A DNA stretch of 43,575 nt from JAGGAG01 sp031402225 (GTDB lineage: Bacteria; Gemmatimonadota; Gemmatimonadetes; Gemmatimonadales; GWC2-71-9): contig JANNSD010000060.1 of the NCBI GenBank assembly GCA_031402225.1, positions 1-43,575 of the forward strand. The letters run 5' to 3'. The notes below the pieces were generated by a model. The model was not told the DNA's origin and ran no database searches. It saw only the letters and a program-made list of their open reading frames with translations. The position numbers and the translations under genes were made by a program. Positions 15,749-21,613 of this stretch are shown one piece after another (position 1 is the first letter of the stretch; each line of letters starts with the position of its first letter).

Positions 15749-15760
15749 GTGATGAACAGC

Positions 15761-15863
15761 GTGAGGAGGAACGGAAGAACGTGAGGAGGAACAGCAACTG
15801 CGGACAGCCCACTCAGCACCCGCTGTCGCAGTTCCTCCTTACGTTGTTGCAGTTCCTCCTTAC
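15761..15863 (-). repeat. Nested direct and inverted repeats forming a long hairpin 3' of rtcB
   Basis: GTGAGGAGGAAC occurs at 15761 and 15781, and its near reverse complement GTTCCTCCTTAC at 15831 and 15852. At the centre AACTGCGGACAGC (15796-15808) pairs with GCTGTCGCAGTT (15822-15833), with one bulged base. The whole can fold as a hairpin of about 100 bases between the rtcB stop and tRNA-Arg. Confidence 0.7.
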
Positions 15864-15876
15864 GCTTCTGACGCCT

Positions 15877-17088
15877 TCAGTCCTTGTACGGGTCAAACTC
15901 ATTCGCTCCCGCCATGACCACGATGAGCGGCCGGAGCGTGTGCAGCAGCTCGATGGTGTCGCCCTGCGCCGCCAGGACCTCCGGCAGCCGGCGGTACACC
16001 TGCGGGCTCTCGTCGAGCCCTCCGCCACGCAGTACCACACCCTTCTCGGCGATCCAGTCCTTCATCATCTCGGGCGTCACCCGTCCCGGAGTCAGGATCT
16101 CCCCGGTCTTCCGGTTCCGCTTGCCGGCCGCGGCGGTTCGGCTCATCACTCGTCCCGCCCCATGCACCGTCGAGTAGAGTGCCTGTCGCTGCGTCTCGGC
16201 GACCGCAGCATCTCCCGGAGTGGCACCGCGCACGATCACCGCGTCGTCACCCATCGATCCGCCGATGAAGCCGAGCTGATCCGGGAACGCGGGCGTCGCT
16301 CCCTTCCGCACTACCACCAGTTCCTCACCCTCGTGCTGCTCCTTCCAGGCGAAGTTGTGATGGTTGTGCACCAGCTCCAGCTCCCGACCGCCGAGGATCG
16401 ACACCACCTTCCGGGCCACCCACTCCCGGCCGGCGTATGCGTAGCGACCCGCGAGCTCCATCAGGTGCCAGTAGTCATGGCCCACCGGCTGGTCGAGCGG
16501 CAGCAGCACCTCCACCTCCGGTGCCCGGTCGCCCCACGCCTTGCCCTGCGCGAGTGCCAGGAAGTTCGAGGCGACAGTGTGCCCGAATCCCCGGCTTCCG
16601 AAGTGCACGCCCACCCACAGCGCGCCCATCTCGTCCACGAACACGTCCACATAGTGATTGCCGCTTCCCACCGTACCGAGCTGCTGCCGCGCCTTGGTTC
16701 GCAGCGCCTGCCGATGCTTGGCCGGAACCGCATCCCACGAAGCGTCCTCGAACAGCGGATGATCGGTCGGCGCATCATCGGCCCGGTTCTTCCGGCCCAT
16801 ACCGAAGCTCACCGTGTCGGCGATCTCGTCGGCGAGCTGGCTGAGCTTGGCACCCGCGCCCTCACCCAGGCCCGCGAGAGTCAGGTCGGTTCGGATCGCA
16901 GCGTTGCCGCACGCGATGTCGAATCCTACGCCCACCACCGACACGGCGTTGTCGTACGCCGCCACACCACCGATCGGCATCACGTAGCCCACATGACCGT
17001 CGGCCATCAGCGCCACCTTCCGCGCCCGCTGGGCCACCGTCGCGAGCTGGGCCAGCGTGTTCTCGTCGTGCGTTCCAAAGATCTTCAC
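15877..17088 (-). CDS. rtcB: RNA-splicing ligase RtcB
   Basis: A 403-residue RtcB, which joins RNA 3'-phosphate or 2',3'-cyclic-phosphate ends to 5'-OH ends using GTP and Mn2+. Signature residues are present: ADGHVGYVMPIGGV near residue 30, FDIACGN with metal ligands Asp57 and Cys60, GSGNHYVDV (Asn144, His145), VHFGSRG (His162), NHHNFAWKE (His243/His244), and the guanylylated His309 in VHGAGRVMSR. It starts with GTG at 17088 behind GAGGAGG. At about 400 residues it matches the shorter bacterial RtcB group. It lies inside the tRNA cluster, 58 bases after tRNA-Pro, upstream of HNH, Y-like RNAs and Ro60. Its likely substrates are cleaved tRNAs. No rtcA or RtcR-type activator is in the window. 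Confidence 0.96.
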   Translation of the reverse strand: MKIFGTHDENTLAQLATVAQRARKVALMADGHVGYVMPIGGVAAYDNAVSVVGVGFDIACGNAAIRTDLTLAGLGEGAGAKLSQLADEIADTVSFGMGRKNRADDAPTDHPLFEDASWDAVPAKHRQALRTKARQQLGTVGSGNHYVDVFVDEMGALWVGVHFGSRGFGHTVASNFLALAQGKAWGDRAPEVEVLLPLDQPVGHDYWHLMELAGRYAYAGREWVARKVVSILGGRELELVHNHHNFAWKEQHEGEELVVVRKGATPAFPDQLGFIGGSMGDDAVIVRGATPGDAAVAETQRQALYSTVHGAGRVMSRTAAAGKRNRKTGEILTPGRVTPEMMKDWIAEKGVVLRGGGLDESPQVYRRLPEVLAAQGDTIELLHTLRPLIVVMAGANEFDPYKD

Positions 17089-17111
17089 CTGACCCTCCTC
17101 TCGGTTGTTCC

Positions 17112-17137
17112 TTCACGTCCTCACGTCCTCACGTCTT
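17112..17137. repeat. (TCACGTCC)n tandem repeat, rtcB-side
   Basis: Three copies of the 8-mer TCACGTCC, the last with one change, between the rtcB start and the 3' end of tRNA-Pro. The same unit recurs on the other side of tRNA-Pro (17232-17275). Confidence 0.8.
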
Positions 17138-17146
17138 CAAGCCCGA

Positions 17147-17219
17147 TAGAGTGCCCCGGATTCGAACCGGGAGCCCCCGCGATCCGAACGCGGTGCGCTG
17201 CCGTTTGCGCCTGCACTCT
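17147..17219 (-). tRNA. tRNA-Pro(CGG)
   Basis: Perfect 7-bp acceptor AGAGTGC/GCACTCT, D-stem GCGC, anticodon stem CCGCG/CGCGG with loop TTCGGAT, T-arm CCCGG/CCGGG. The A1-U72 acceptor is unlike the C1-G72 of standard bacterial tRNA-Pro. It is bracketed on both sides by (TCACGTCC)n repeats. Confidence 0.93.
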
Positions 17220-17231
17220 GCGCCCAGTTCC

Positions 17232-17275
17232 CTTCACGTCCTCACGTCATCACGTCCTCACGTCCTCACGTCCTC
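17232..17275. repeat. (TCACGTCC)n tandem repeat, array-side
   Basis: About five copies of TCACGTCC or a one-base variant, between tRNA-Pro and tRNA-Ala. It is the partner of the tract at 17112-17137, and together they flank tRNA-Pro as direct repeats. Confidence 0.8.
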
Positions 17276-17280
17276 TTCCA

Positions 17281-17353
17281 TGGACCGGCCGGGATTCGAA
17301 CCCGGAACCTCCCCCGTGCGAAAGGGGCGCTCACCCAGTTGAGCTACCAGCCC
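17281..17353 (-). tRNA. tRNA-Ala(CGC)
   Basis: Acceptor GGGCTGG/CCGGTCC, D-stem GCTC/GAGC, anticodon loop TTCGCAC, T-arm CCGGG/CCCGG. It carries G3-U70, the main identity element for alanylation, plus A73, so charging with alanine is likely. Confidence 0.95.
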
Positions 17354-17355
17354 GA

Positions 17356-17427
17356 TGCACGGAGCTGGGATTGAACCAGCGACATCCGGTATGTAAGACC
17401 GGCGCTCTCCCGCTGAGCTATCCGCGC
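17356..17427 (-). tRNA. tRNA-Val(TAC)
   Basis: Acceptor GCGCGGA/TCCGTGC with one G-U pair, D-stem GCTC/GAGC, anticodon loop CTTACAT, T-arm GCTGG/CCAGC with loop TTCAATC (A at position 57 instead of G, still a purine). Only 2 bases separate it from tRNA-Ala. Confidence 0.94.
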
Positions 17428-17436
17428 GTTGCACTA

Positions 17437-17507
17437 TTCCCGGTGATGGACTCGAACCACCATAGCGAGATTCAGATTCTCGCGGCCTGCCATTGGCCGA
17501 ACCAGGA
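17437..17507 (-). tRNA. tRNA-Gln(CTG)
   Basis: Acceptor TCCTGGT/ACCGGGA (U1-A72 as expected for Gln), D-stem GGCC/GGCC, anticodon stem CGAGA/TCTCG with loop ATCTGAA, T-stem GGTGG/CCATC with one wobble pair. The variable loop is short. Confidence 0.93.
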
Positions 17508-17516
17508 GTCATTGTT

Positions 17517-17549
17517 CCGTCTTCCGTCTCCCGTCTCCCGTCTCCCGTC
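17517..17549. repeat. Pyrimidine-rich tandem repeat (CCGTCTC)n
   Basis: Three or more head-to-tail CCGTCTC units between tRNA-Gln and tRNA-Gly. Essentially the same tract as at 3090-3116, about 14 kb away. Confidence 0.75.
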
Positions 17550-17554
17550 GGTAA

Positions 17555-17626
17555 AGCTCCAGGAGGGAATCGAACCCCCATCCACAGCTTGGAAGGCTGG
17601 TGCCTCGGCCGCTCGGCCACTGGAGC
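17555..17626 (-). tRNA. tRNA-Gly(TCC)
   Basis: Perfect acceptor GCTCCAG/CTGGAGC, 3-bp D-stem, anticodon loop CTTCCAA, T-arm GGGGG/CCCTC with one wobble. The discriminator is U73, the usual tRNA-Gly base. The outermost anticodon-stem pair (C27, U43) is mismatched. Confidence 0.92.
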
Positions 17627-17629
17627 AAG

Positions 17630-17702
17630 TCCCCCGCCGGGGAGTCGAACCCCGCTCTGCGGGTTAAGAGCCCGCTGCATCACGCGTCAATGCTTACGAG
17701 GA
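17630..17702 (-). tRNA. tRNA-Lys(CTT), divergent
   Basis: Anticodon stem GCGGG/CCCGC with loop CTCTTAA and T-arm CGGGG/CCCCG are strong. The acceptor TCCTCGT/GCGGGGG needs three G-U pairs, and the D-loop TGACGCGTG lacks the G18-G19 pair that normally contacts the T-loop. It may be a weakly functional or decayed tRNA. Confidence 0.75.
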
Positions 17703-17715
17703 TTGTGTACTGCAG

Positions 17716-17790
17716 TCCGCCCGGGAGGAATCGAACCTCCGTGCTCCCGCGTATCAGACGGGCGCTTGACCCAGCCTCAGCTACGGGCGG
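17716..17790 (-). tRNA. tRNA-Ile(GAT)
   Basis: Perfect acceptor CCGCCCG/CGGGCGG, anticodon stem CCCGT/GCGGG with loop CTGATAC, T-arm GGAGG/CCTCC. The D-stem has only three good pairs. Confidence 0.93.
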
Positions 17791-17796
17791 TTGACA

Positions 17797-17869
17797 TCAG
17801 GTGGGGCGGACTCGAACCGCCTCCTCGGGGGCCACATCCCCGCGCTCTGCCGAGTGAGCTACGCACCTG
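17797..17869 (-). tRNA. tRNA-His(GTG) without the G-1:C73 identity pair
   Basis: Anticodon stem CGGGG/CCCCG with loop ATGTGGC and T-arm GGCGG/CCGCC. The acceptor CAGGTGC/CCACCTG has six pairs and a C-C mismatch next to the T-stem. The base before position 1 is C and position 73 is A, so the extra G-1:C73 pair normally needed for histidylation is not encoded. Confidence 0.9.
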
Positions 17870-17900
17870 GGGAGTTGGTGTGGACGGGTGACGGACTGAG

Positions 17901-17973
17901 AGCTCCCGGTCGGCTGCGACCCGACGACCTCCCGCTTACGAGGCGGGCGCTCTTCCACTTGAGCTACAGGAGC
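17901..17973 (-). tRNA. tRNA-Thr(CGT) with aberrant T-loop
   Basis: Acceptor GCTCCTG/CGGGAGC, D-stem GCTC/GAGC, anticodon stem CCCGC/GCGGG with loop CTCGTAA, T-stem GTCGG/CCGAC. The T-loop is GTCGCAG instead of TTCGANN, so the conserved T54-A58 pair is lost (G54, C58). Confidence 0.88.
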
Positions 17974-17976
17974 TGA

Positions 17977-18048
17977 AGGCAGGGACGGGACTCGAACCCG
18001 CGTCGCGCGGCTTATGAGGCCGCTGCTCTTCCGCTGAGCTACCCTGCG
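17977..18048 (-). tRNA. tRNA with CAT anticodon (Met or Ile2)
   Basis: Acceptor CGCAGGG/CCCTGCC with a C1-C72 mismatch, D-stem GCTC/GAGC, anticodon stem GCGGC/GCCGC with loop CTCATAA, T-stem GCGGG/CCCGT. The open 1-72 pair recalls initiator tRNA, but the three G-C pairs of the initiator anticodon stem are absent. Elongator Met or lysidine-modified Ile2 are both possible. Confidence 0.88.
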
Positions 18049-18051
18049 AAG

Positions 18052-18134
18052 TACCGCCGGAGGGATTCGAACCCACACGGACCAATGGCCCACGACGGTC
18101 TGAGCGTCGCGCGTATGCATTCCGCCACGGCGGC
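18052..18134 (-). tRNA. tRNA-Leu(CAG)
   Basis: Class II tRNA: acceptor GCCGCCG/CGGCGGT, anticodon stem CGACG/CGTCG with loop CTCAGAC, long variable arm with stem GGGCC/GGTCC. The T-stem has a U-U mismatch and the D-loop GAATGCATA lacks the G18-G19 pair. Confidence 0.88.
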
Positions 18135-18139
18135 AAGGA

Positions 18140-18212
18140 TGGCCCTCGCGGGAATCGAACCCGCTACGCGCTGGATTTCACCCAGCCGCTCTACCGGTGA
18201 GCTACAAGAGCC
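18140..18212 (-). tRNA. tRNA-Phe(GAA)
   Basis: Acceptor GGCTCTT/GAGGGCC with two G-U pairs, D-stem GCTC/GAGC, anticodon stem GCTGG/CCAGC with loop GTGAAAT, T-arm GCGGG/CCCGC. Three bases rather than two join acceptor and D-stem. Confidence 0.92.
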
Positions 18213-18225
18213 GAGCCTGTCGAGA

Positions 18226-18297
18226 CGAAGCCGACGGGATTCGAACCCGCACCCTCCCGAGAGACAGTCGGGCGCGCTTCCGCTGCGCTACGGCTCC
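18226..18297 (-). tRNA. tRNA-Asp(GTC), first gene of the array
   Basis: Acceptor GGAGCCG/CGGCTTC, D-stem GCGC, anticodon stem CCCGA/TCGGG with loop CTGTCTC, T-stem GCGGG/CCCGT. The discriminator is G73, the aspartate identity base. Confidence 0.95.
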
Positions 18298-18435
18298 AGT
18301 AATGGCACAACGAACGAATGACGCCCCCATCCGGGAGTCGCGTCTCGCATGAGAACGCCATCCGCGCGTCGGCCATGACTCACATCACTTCAACACATCG
18401 CATCCTACGGTTGTCAAAGAGCTGGGCGTACGCCC
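18298..18435 (-). promoter_or_regulatory. Leader or promoter region of the tRNA array
   Basis: On the minus strand a 14-base perfect palindrome TGGGCGTACGCCCA (18423-18436) is followed by TTGACA (18416 to 18411), a consensus -35. No good -10 lies 16-18 bases beyond it, although TAGGAT occurs nearer. Between it and tRNA-Asp is a hairpin built on GCG, TCTC / GAGA, CGC (about 18338-18358) with one bulge. The region may hold an array promoter downstream of the terminator at 18436-18477. Confidence 0.35.
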
Positions 18436-18477
18436 AAAAACACAAAACCCCACCCGGCATGTTCTGCGCAGGTGGGG
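18436..18477 (-). terminator. Terminator with T-rich tail upstream of the tRNA array
   Basis: On the minus strand CCCCACC (18477-18471) pairs with GGTGGGG (18454-18448) across a 16-base loop, followed by TTTTGTGTTTTT. The 5' arm is part of CCCCACCTGC, which can instead pair over 10 bases with GCAGGTGGGG at 18544-18535, giving mutually exclusive structures. Confidence 0.65.
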
Positions 18478-18558
18478 CGAACCTCTCGCCCGATGGAGTC
18501 GAACCCTGGCCGCCTATGGCCCCCGGTTCACTCTCCCCACCTGCATCACATCACCTCC
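18468..18558 (-). promoter_or_regulatory. Attenuator-like leader with a 10-codon SD-led frame and a T-loop-like motif
   Basis: GGAGGTGAT (18558-18550), a near-perfect Shine-Dalgarno, precedes ATG at 18546 and a 10-codon frame ending TAG at 18514. The first codons overlap GCAGGTGGGG, the 5' arm that competes with the terminator. After the stop codon come a T-loop-like GGGTTCGACTCC and a 6-bp hairpin GGGCGA/TCGCCC. The arrangement is what transcription attenuation by a leader peptide would need. It could instead be a small stand-alone RNA ending at the terminator. Confidence 0.4.
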
Positions 18559-18699
18559 ACGACCGCGACCGCCCTCGACGAAGGCTCGCCGGTCCGCATA
18601 CACGTCCCCCTTCACCGTCGCCAGGGCGACCGTGCGCACTTTTGCCCTATGCAAGCGGCAGAGTCGTGCTGGGATGGACGAGCGTGACATCACGGACAC
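18514..18699 (-). CDS. Possible small protein upstream of the array leader
   Basis: A 61-residue frame beginning with GTG at 18699, with GAGGAG just upstream; ATG at 18690 is the alternative. It is basic (RLHRAKVRTVALATVKGD) with a Gly/Arg-rich end, and it includes the 10-codon SD-led frame as its C-terminus. No family is recognised. It may be a leader frame or chance. Confidence 0.28.
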   Translation of the reverse strand: MSVMSRSSIPARLCRLHRAKVRTVALATVKGDVYADRRAFVEGGRGRGGDVMQVGRVNRGP

Positions 18700-18967
18700 A
18701 GTGCACTCCTCACGTCAGGAAATCATCAAGTGACGAAAAACAAAAAGAGCCGCGTCTCGGTGGTCGTAGGGGGAGAGCCTTGGCTCACCCGCCACAGCCG
18801 ATCCTGCTGATGCCATGCGGCACTGCTCTGGACCGACGACCTCTGGGACGCGACTCCCGGTCAAGCGCTCACACAGTACAGATGAACCGGTATTCGCGCA
18901 AGACCCCCGCCTCCATCTTCCTGTTCCTCGTTCCCTGTTCCCTGTCCCCGCCGTAACTTTCCATCCC
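18700..18967. other. Intergenic region without a supported gene
   Basis: Contains an AT-rich patch around 18725-18752 that on the minus strand reads GGCTCTTTTTGTTTTTCG and could end or start transcripts, and a pyrimidine-rich tract (CCTGTTCC-like units) near 18920-18950. Nothing else is recognised. Confidence 0.4.
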
Positions 18968-19933
18968 GTGCGCTTCCATCCCCTCTTCGCGCCCCTGCTG
19001 GGGCTCCTGCCCTTCAGCGCTGCGGCGCCGGTCCGCGCCCAGACCATCGATCCCCGCTTCTTCGTCAACACCCCCGTCGGGATGAACTTCGTCGTCGGCG
19101 GTTACGCGTATGGCTGGGGTAGCGTCTCGTTCGATCCCACAGTGCCGATCGACAACGCCAAGGTGACCTTTCACGGCCCCCTCGCCGGCTATTCGCGCTC
19201 GATCGATTTCTGGGGGCTGTCGGGCAAGGCCAACGTGGGCAGTGCCTTCGTATGCGTCGACGGATCGGGTGAGGTTCGCGGCGTCCCGGAGTCGCGAAAC
19301 GTCTGCGGACTGAGCGACCTGAGCGCCGCGGTCGCCGTGAACTTTCTGGGCGCGCCGGCGCTGTCGATGAAGGAGTTTGCTCACTACCGGCAGGGCCTGC
19401 TGATGGGCGCGAGCTTCGGCGTCACCGCTCCTATTGGCCAGTACGACCCAACCAAGCTCATCAACGTGGGCACCAACCGCTGGTCTTTTCGGCCCCAGCT
19501 GGGGGTCTCCCAGGCGCTCGGCCGCCTGACGCTCGAGTTCCTCGCCTGGGCGTCCTTCTACACCGCCAACAACGACTTCTTCAATGGCCGTGTCCGTGAG
19601 CAGGCACCACTCTACTCCGGGCAGCTGAACGTGATCTACACCTTCCGCTCCGGCATCTGGGGGTCGGTGGGCGGGACGTGGTACGGCGGCGGGAGGATCA
19701 CCACGGACGGCGTGCCGAACCCGGATTTCCAGGAGAACTGGCGGCTGGGCGGCACCCTCGTCTTCCCGGTGAATCGTCACAACGCGATCAGGGTGTTCGG
19801 CGCCACAGGCCTGTACGCGCGCTCGGGAGGCAACTTCAACGCGGTTGGCGTGACCTGGTTGTACTGGTGGGGCGGTCGCAAGGCGCCGCTAAAATCCCCC
19901 GCCCCCGCCCCCGCCGGACCCGCCACCCGATGA
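18968..19933 (+). CDS. Outer-membrane beta-barrel protein, Phenol_MetA_deg-like
   Basis: About 321 residues with a signal peptide (FAPLLGLLPFSAAAPVRAQ) and a mature part of alternating aromatic and small residues typical of an outer-membrane barrel (MNFVVGGYAYGWGSVSF, LNVIYTFRSGIWGSVGGTWYGGG, WLYWWGGRK). It resembles the MetA-pathway phenol-degradation / transporter family of unknown function. The start is uncertain: GTG at 18968 gives a tidy signal peptide but has no Shine-Dalgarno, and the frame is open to 18815. Its 3' end overlaps the convergent DUF2207 gene by 45 bases. Confidence 0.7.
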   Translation: MRFHPLFAPLLGLLPFSAAAPVRAQTIDPRFFVNTPVGMNFVVGGYAYGWGSVSFDPTVPIDNAKVTFHGPLAGYSRSIDFWGLSGKANVGSAFVCVDGSGEVRGVPESRNVCGLSDLSAAVAVNFLGAPALSMKEFAHYRQGLLMGASFGVTAPIGQYDPTKLINVGTNRWSFRPQLGVSQALGRLTLEFLAWASFYTANNDFFNGRVREQAPLYSGQLNVIYTFRSGIWGSVGGTWYGGGRITTDGVPNPDFQENWRLGGTLVFPVNRHNAIRVFGATGLYARSGGNFNAVGVTWLYWWGGRKAPLKSPAPAPAGPATR

Positions 19934-21613
19934 CCCACCCGACGACCCGCCGCCACTGAAGCCCGACCCACCCGAGGTCCGCGGCGAGGACGTCATGGCA
20001 TTCCCCGCGCTGCTGGAGAGGGCACTCATGCGCCCTGTGAAGCTGCCGGTATTGAAGCCGGTCAGGTTTCCGCCGCTGTACCACTGCGGCGGCTCGCGCA
20101 CGATGTCCCTGAACGCCTTCGCCCAGGTCCGCTCCACACCGAACGCCATCGCATACGGCAGGAAGCGCTCGAACATTTCGGGCGTCTTCACCACCCGCGA
20201 ATAGTTCTCCTTCTCCACTCGTGACAGGAACTCCTCGAACCCCAGCACCTGCTCGAGTGTACGGGTGCCGGCCACCGTGCGCGCCGGCATGACGTGTCCG
20301 ATGATCGCCACGATCAGGGCGATCAGCACCCCCGCAATCATGAATGGCAGGGGCGTGAAACCGTACTTCGCGCTCAGCATGACGCCGGCGACAAAGGTGA
20401 CGAACCCCAGGAACACCGCCCCGAAGCGCCACCGGCTCCGCATCGTCGCCGGATCGGCCCGGTAGTAGCCCTTGTCCACCAGTCGCCGCGTCACCGCCGT
20501 CCTGATGGCGCCCATGCTCCGGTAGAACTCGTTCTTGAGCTCGGAGAGTTCCACCGAGTCGCCATGCCCGTCGAAGAGCCCTTCGAGCAGCAGCTGTTCA
20601 TGCCGCTCGAGCGCCCGCCATTCCTCCCGCGGCTTGAGCCGGTGGAACACAAACTCCTTGTCCGTCCACAGCCCGAACAGCTTCGGCTCCTCGCGTTCCT
20701 CGATCCGGATGAAGCCGCGCACCGCCATGTCCACCAGTGTGGCGATGACGTCGCGCACATCGGCTTGCTCATCCAGCAGCACGCCGGCCTCCGCCGGGGT
20801 GACACCCTTTGGCGGCTCGTATTGCACCGTGACCGGACGCTTTCGCGGATCCCGCCCCCGCTTCCACCAGAGCGCGAGCATGCCGAGCAGCACCGGCAGC
20901 GGGAGCACCAGGGGCCAGTTGACCCTGAGGAACTCGCGCGCCTTGTCCAGCGCCGTCGGACGGGCCACCAGCCCCGTGTTCCACCCCACCACCGCGGTCA
21001 CGCCCTCGTGAAAACCGAGCGCCTTCGGCATGCGCACCGTGACGGTGCGCCCCTTGATCGTCACCTTGGCGTCCCGGGCCATGCTGCCATACACGCCATT
21101 GAACGCCGTGGCGCGGACGCCCGCCGCACCCTCGGGAAGCGTGATCTCCGCGCTGGCCGACTCGATGGGCACATCCCACTCGTCGCCGGTGATGTTCCAG
21201 TACAGCTCGTCGTGGTCGTCGAAGAACCGGAGCCCGTTCTCCGCGCGATAGTGGAGCCAGACGGTGCGCGTAGCATCCTCGGCGCCGGGTACCCAGATCT
21301 TGAACTTCTGGTAGTGGCCCGCCCGGCTGCTCTCGAGTTTGAGCGCTGCCCCGTCGTCGCTGGTGGCCGACGTCTCGCTCAGGCGCAGTGACCAGTTGAA
21401 CCCCTGGGGCGTGTGATAGTCCACCGGCACCGTGCGATACACCCCGTTCCACTTGCCGCGGAAGCGGGCGGTGATCATCTCGGTGACGTCGACGCTGCCG
21501 TCGGTGTTCACGACGATGTGGGCCTCGAACTTGGTGATCGAGAGCGAGCGTTGCGCCACCGCCGGGGAGGCGGCGGAGAGCAATGCGAGGGCAAGCAGCC
21601 AGGCGCGTCTCAC
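19889..21613 (-). CDS. DUF2207 membrane protein
   Basis: A 574-residue protein of the DUF2207 family. A signal peptide (ALALLSAASPAVAQ) leads to an extracytoplasmic beta-rich domain (ITKFEAHIVVNTDGSVDVTE, FRGKWNGVYRTVP). A membrane helix near residue 235 (LVLPLPVLLGMLALWW), a cytoplasmic region, two more helices (about 400-440) and a Ser/Gly-rich tail ending in poly-Gly follow. The start is a GTG at 21613 overlapping the lemA stop (GTGA), so the two are translationally coupled. LemA with DUF2207 is a common pair in bacteria; the function is not known, though envelope roles are suspected. Confidence 0.88.
   Translation of the reverse strand: MRRAWLLALALLSAASPAVAQRSLSITKFEAHIVVNTDGSVDVTEMITARFRGKWNGVYRTVPVDYHTPQGFNWSLRLSETSATSDDGAALKLESSRAGHYQKFKIWVPGAEDATRTVWLHYRAENGLRFFDDHDELYWNITGDEWDVPIESASAEITLPEGAAGVRATAFNGVYGSMARDAKVTIKGRTVTVRMPKALGFHEGVTAVVGWNTGLVARPTALDKAREFLRVNWPLVLPLPVLLGMLALWWKRGRDPRKRPVTVQYEPPKGVTPAEAGVLLDEQADVRDVIATLVDMAVRGFIRIEEREEPKLFGLWTDKEFVFHRLKPREEWRALERHEQLLLEGLFDGHGDSVELSELKNEFYRSMGAIRTAVTRRLVDKGYYRADPATMRSRWRFGAVFLGFVTFVAGVMLSAKYGFTPLPFMIAGVLIALIVAIIGHVMPARTVAGTRTLEQVLGFEEFLSRVEKENYSRVVKTPEMFERFLPYAMAFGVERTWAKAFRDIVREPPQWYSGGNLTGFNTGSFTGRMSALSSSAGNAMTSSPRTSGGSGFSGGGSSGGSSGGGSGGGGGGGF

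Noticed and set aside
17112..17275. CRISPR array
   Set aside because: The units are 8 bases in direct tandem without spacers, and no cas gene is nearby.
15643..17667. A 674-codon open frame on the plus strand across tRNA-Arg, rtcB and part of the tRNA array
   Set aside because: It is antisense to rtcB with all its catalytic motifs and to several tRNAs; its translation shows no family features.
18436..18558. T-box riboswitch
   Set aside because: The T-box bulge sequence and specifier-loop organisation are absent; only competing hairpins are seen.
18318..18956. A 212-codon plus-strand frame between the tRNA array and the outer-membrane protein
   Set aside because: No ribosome binding site, low-complexity composition, and it runs antisense to the structured leader.
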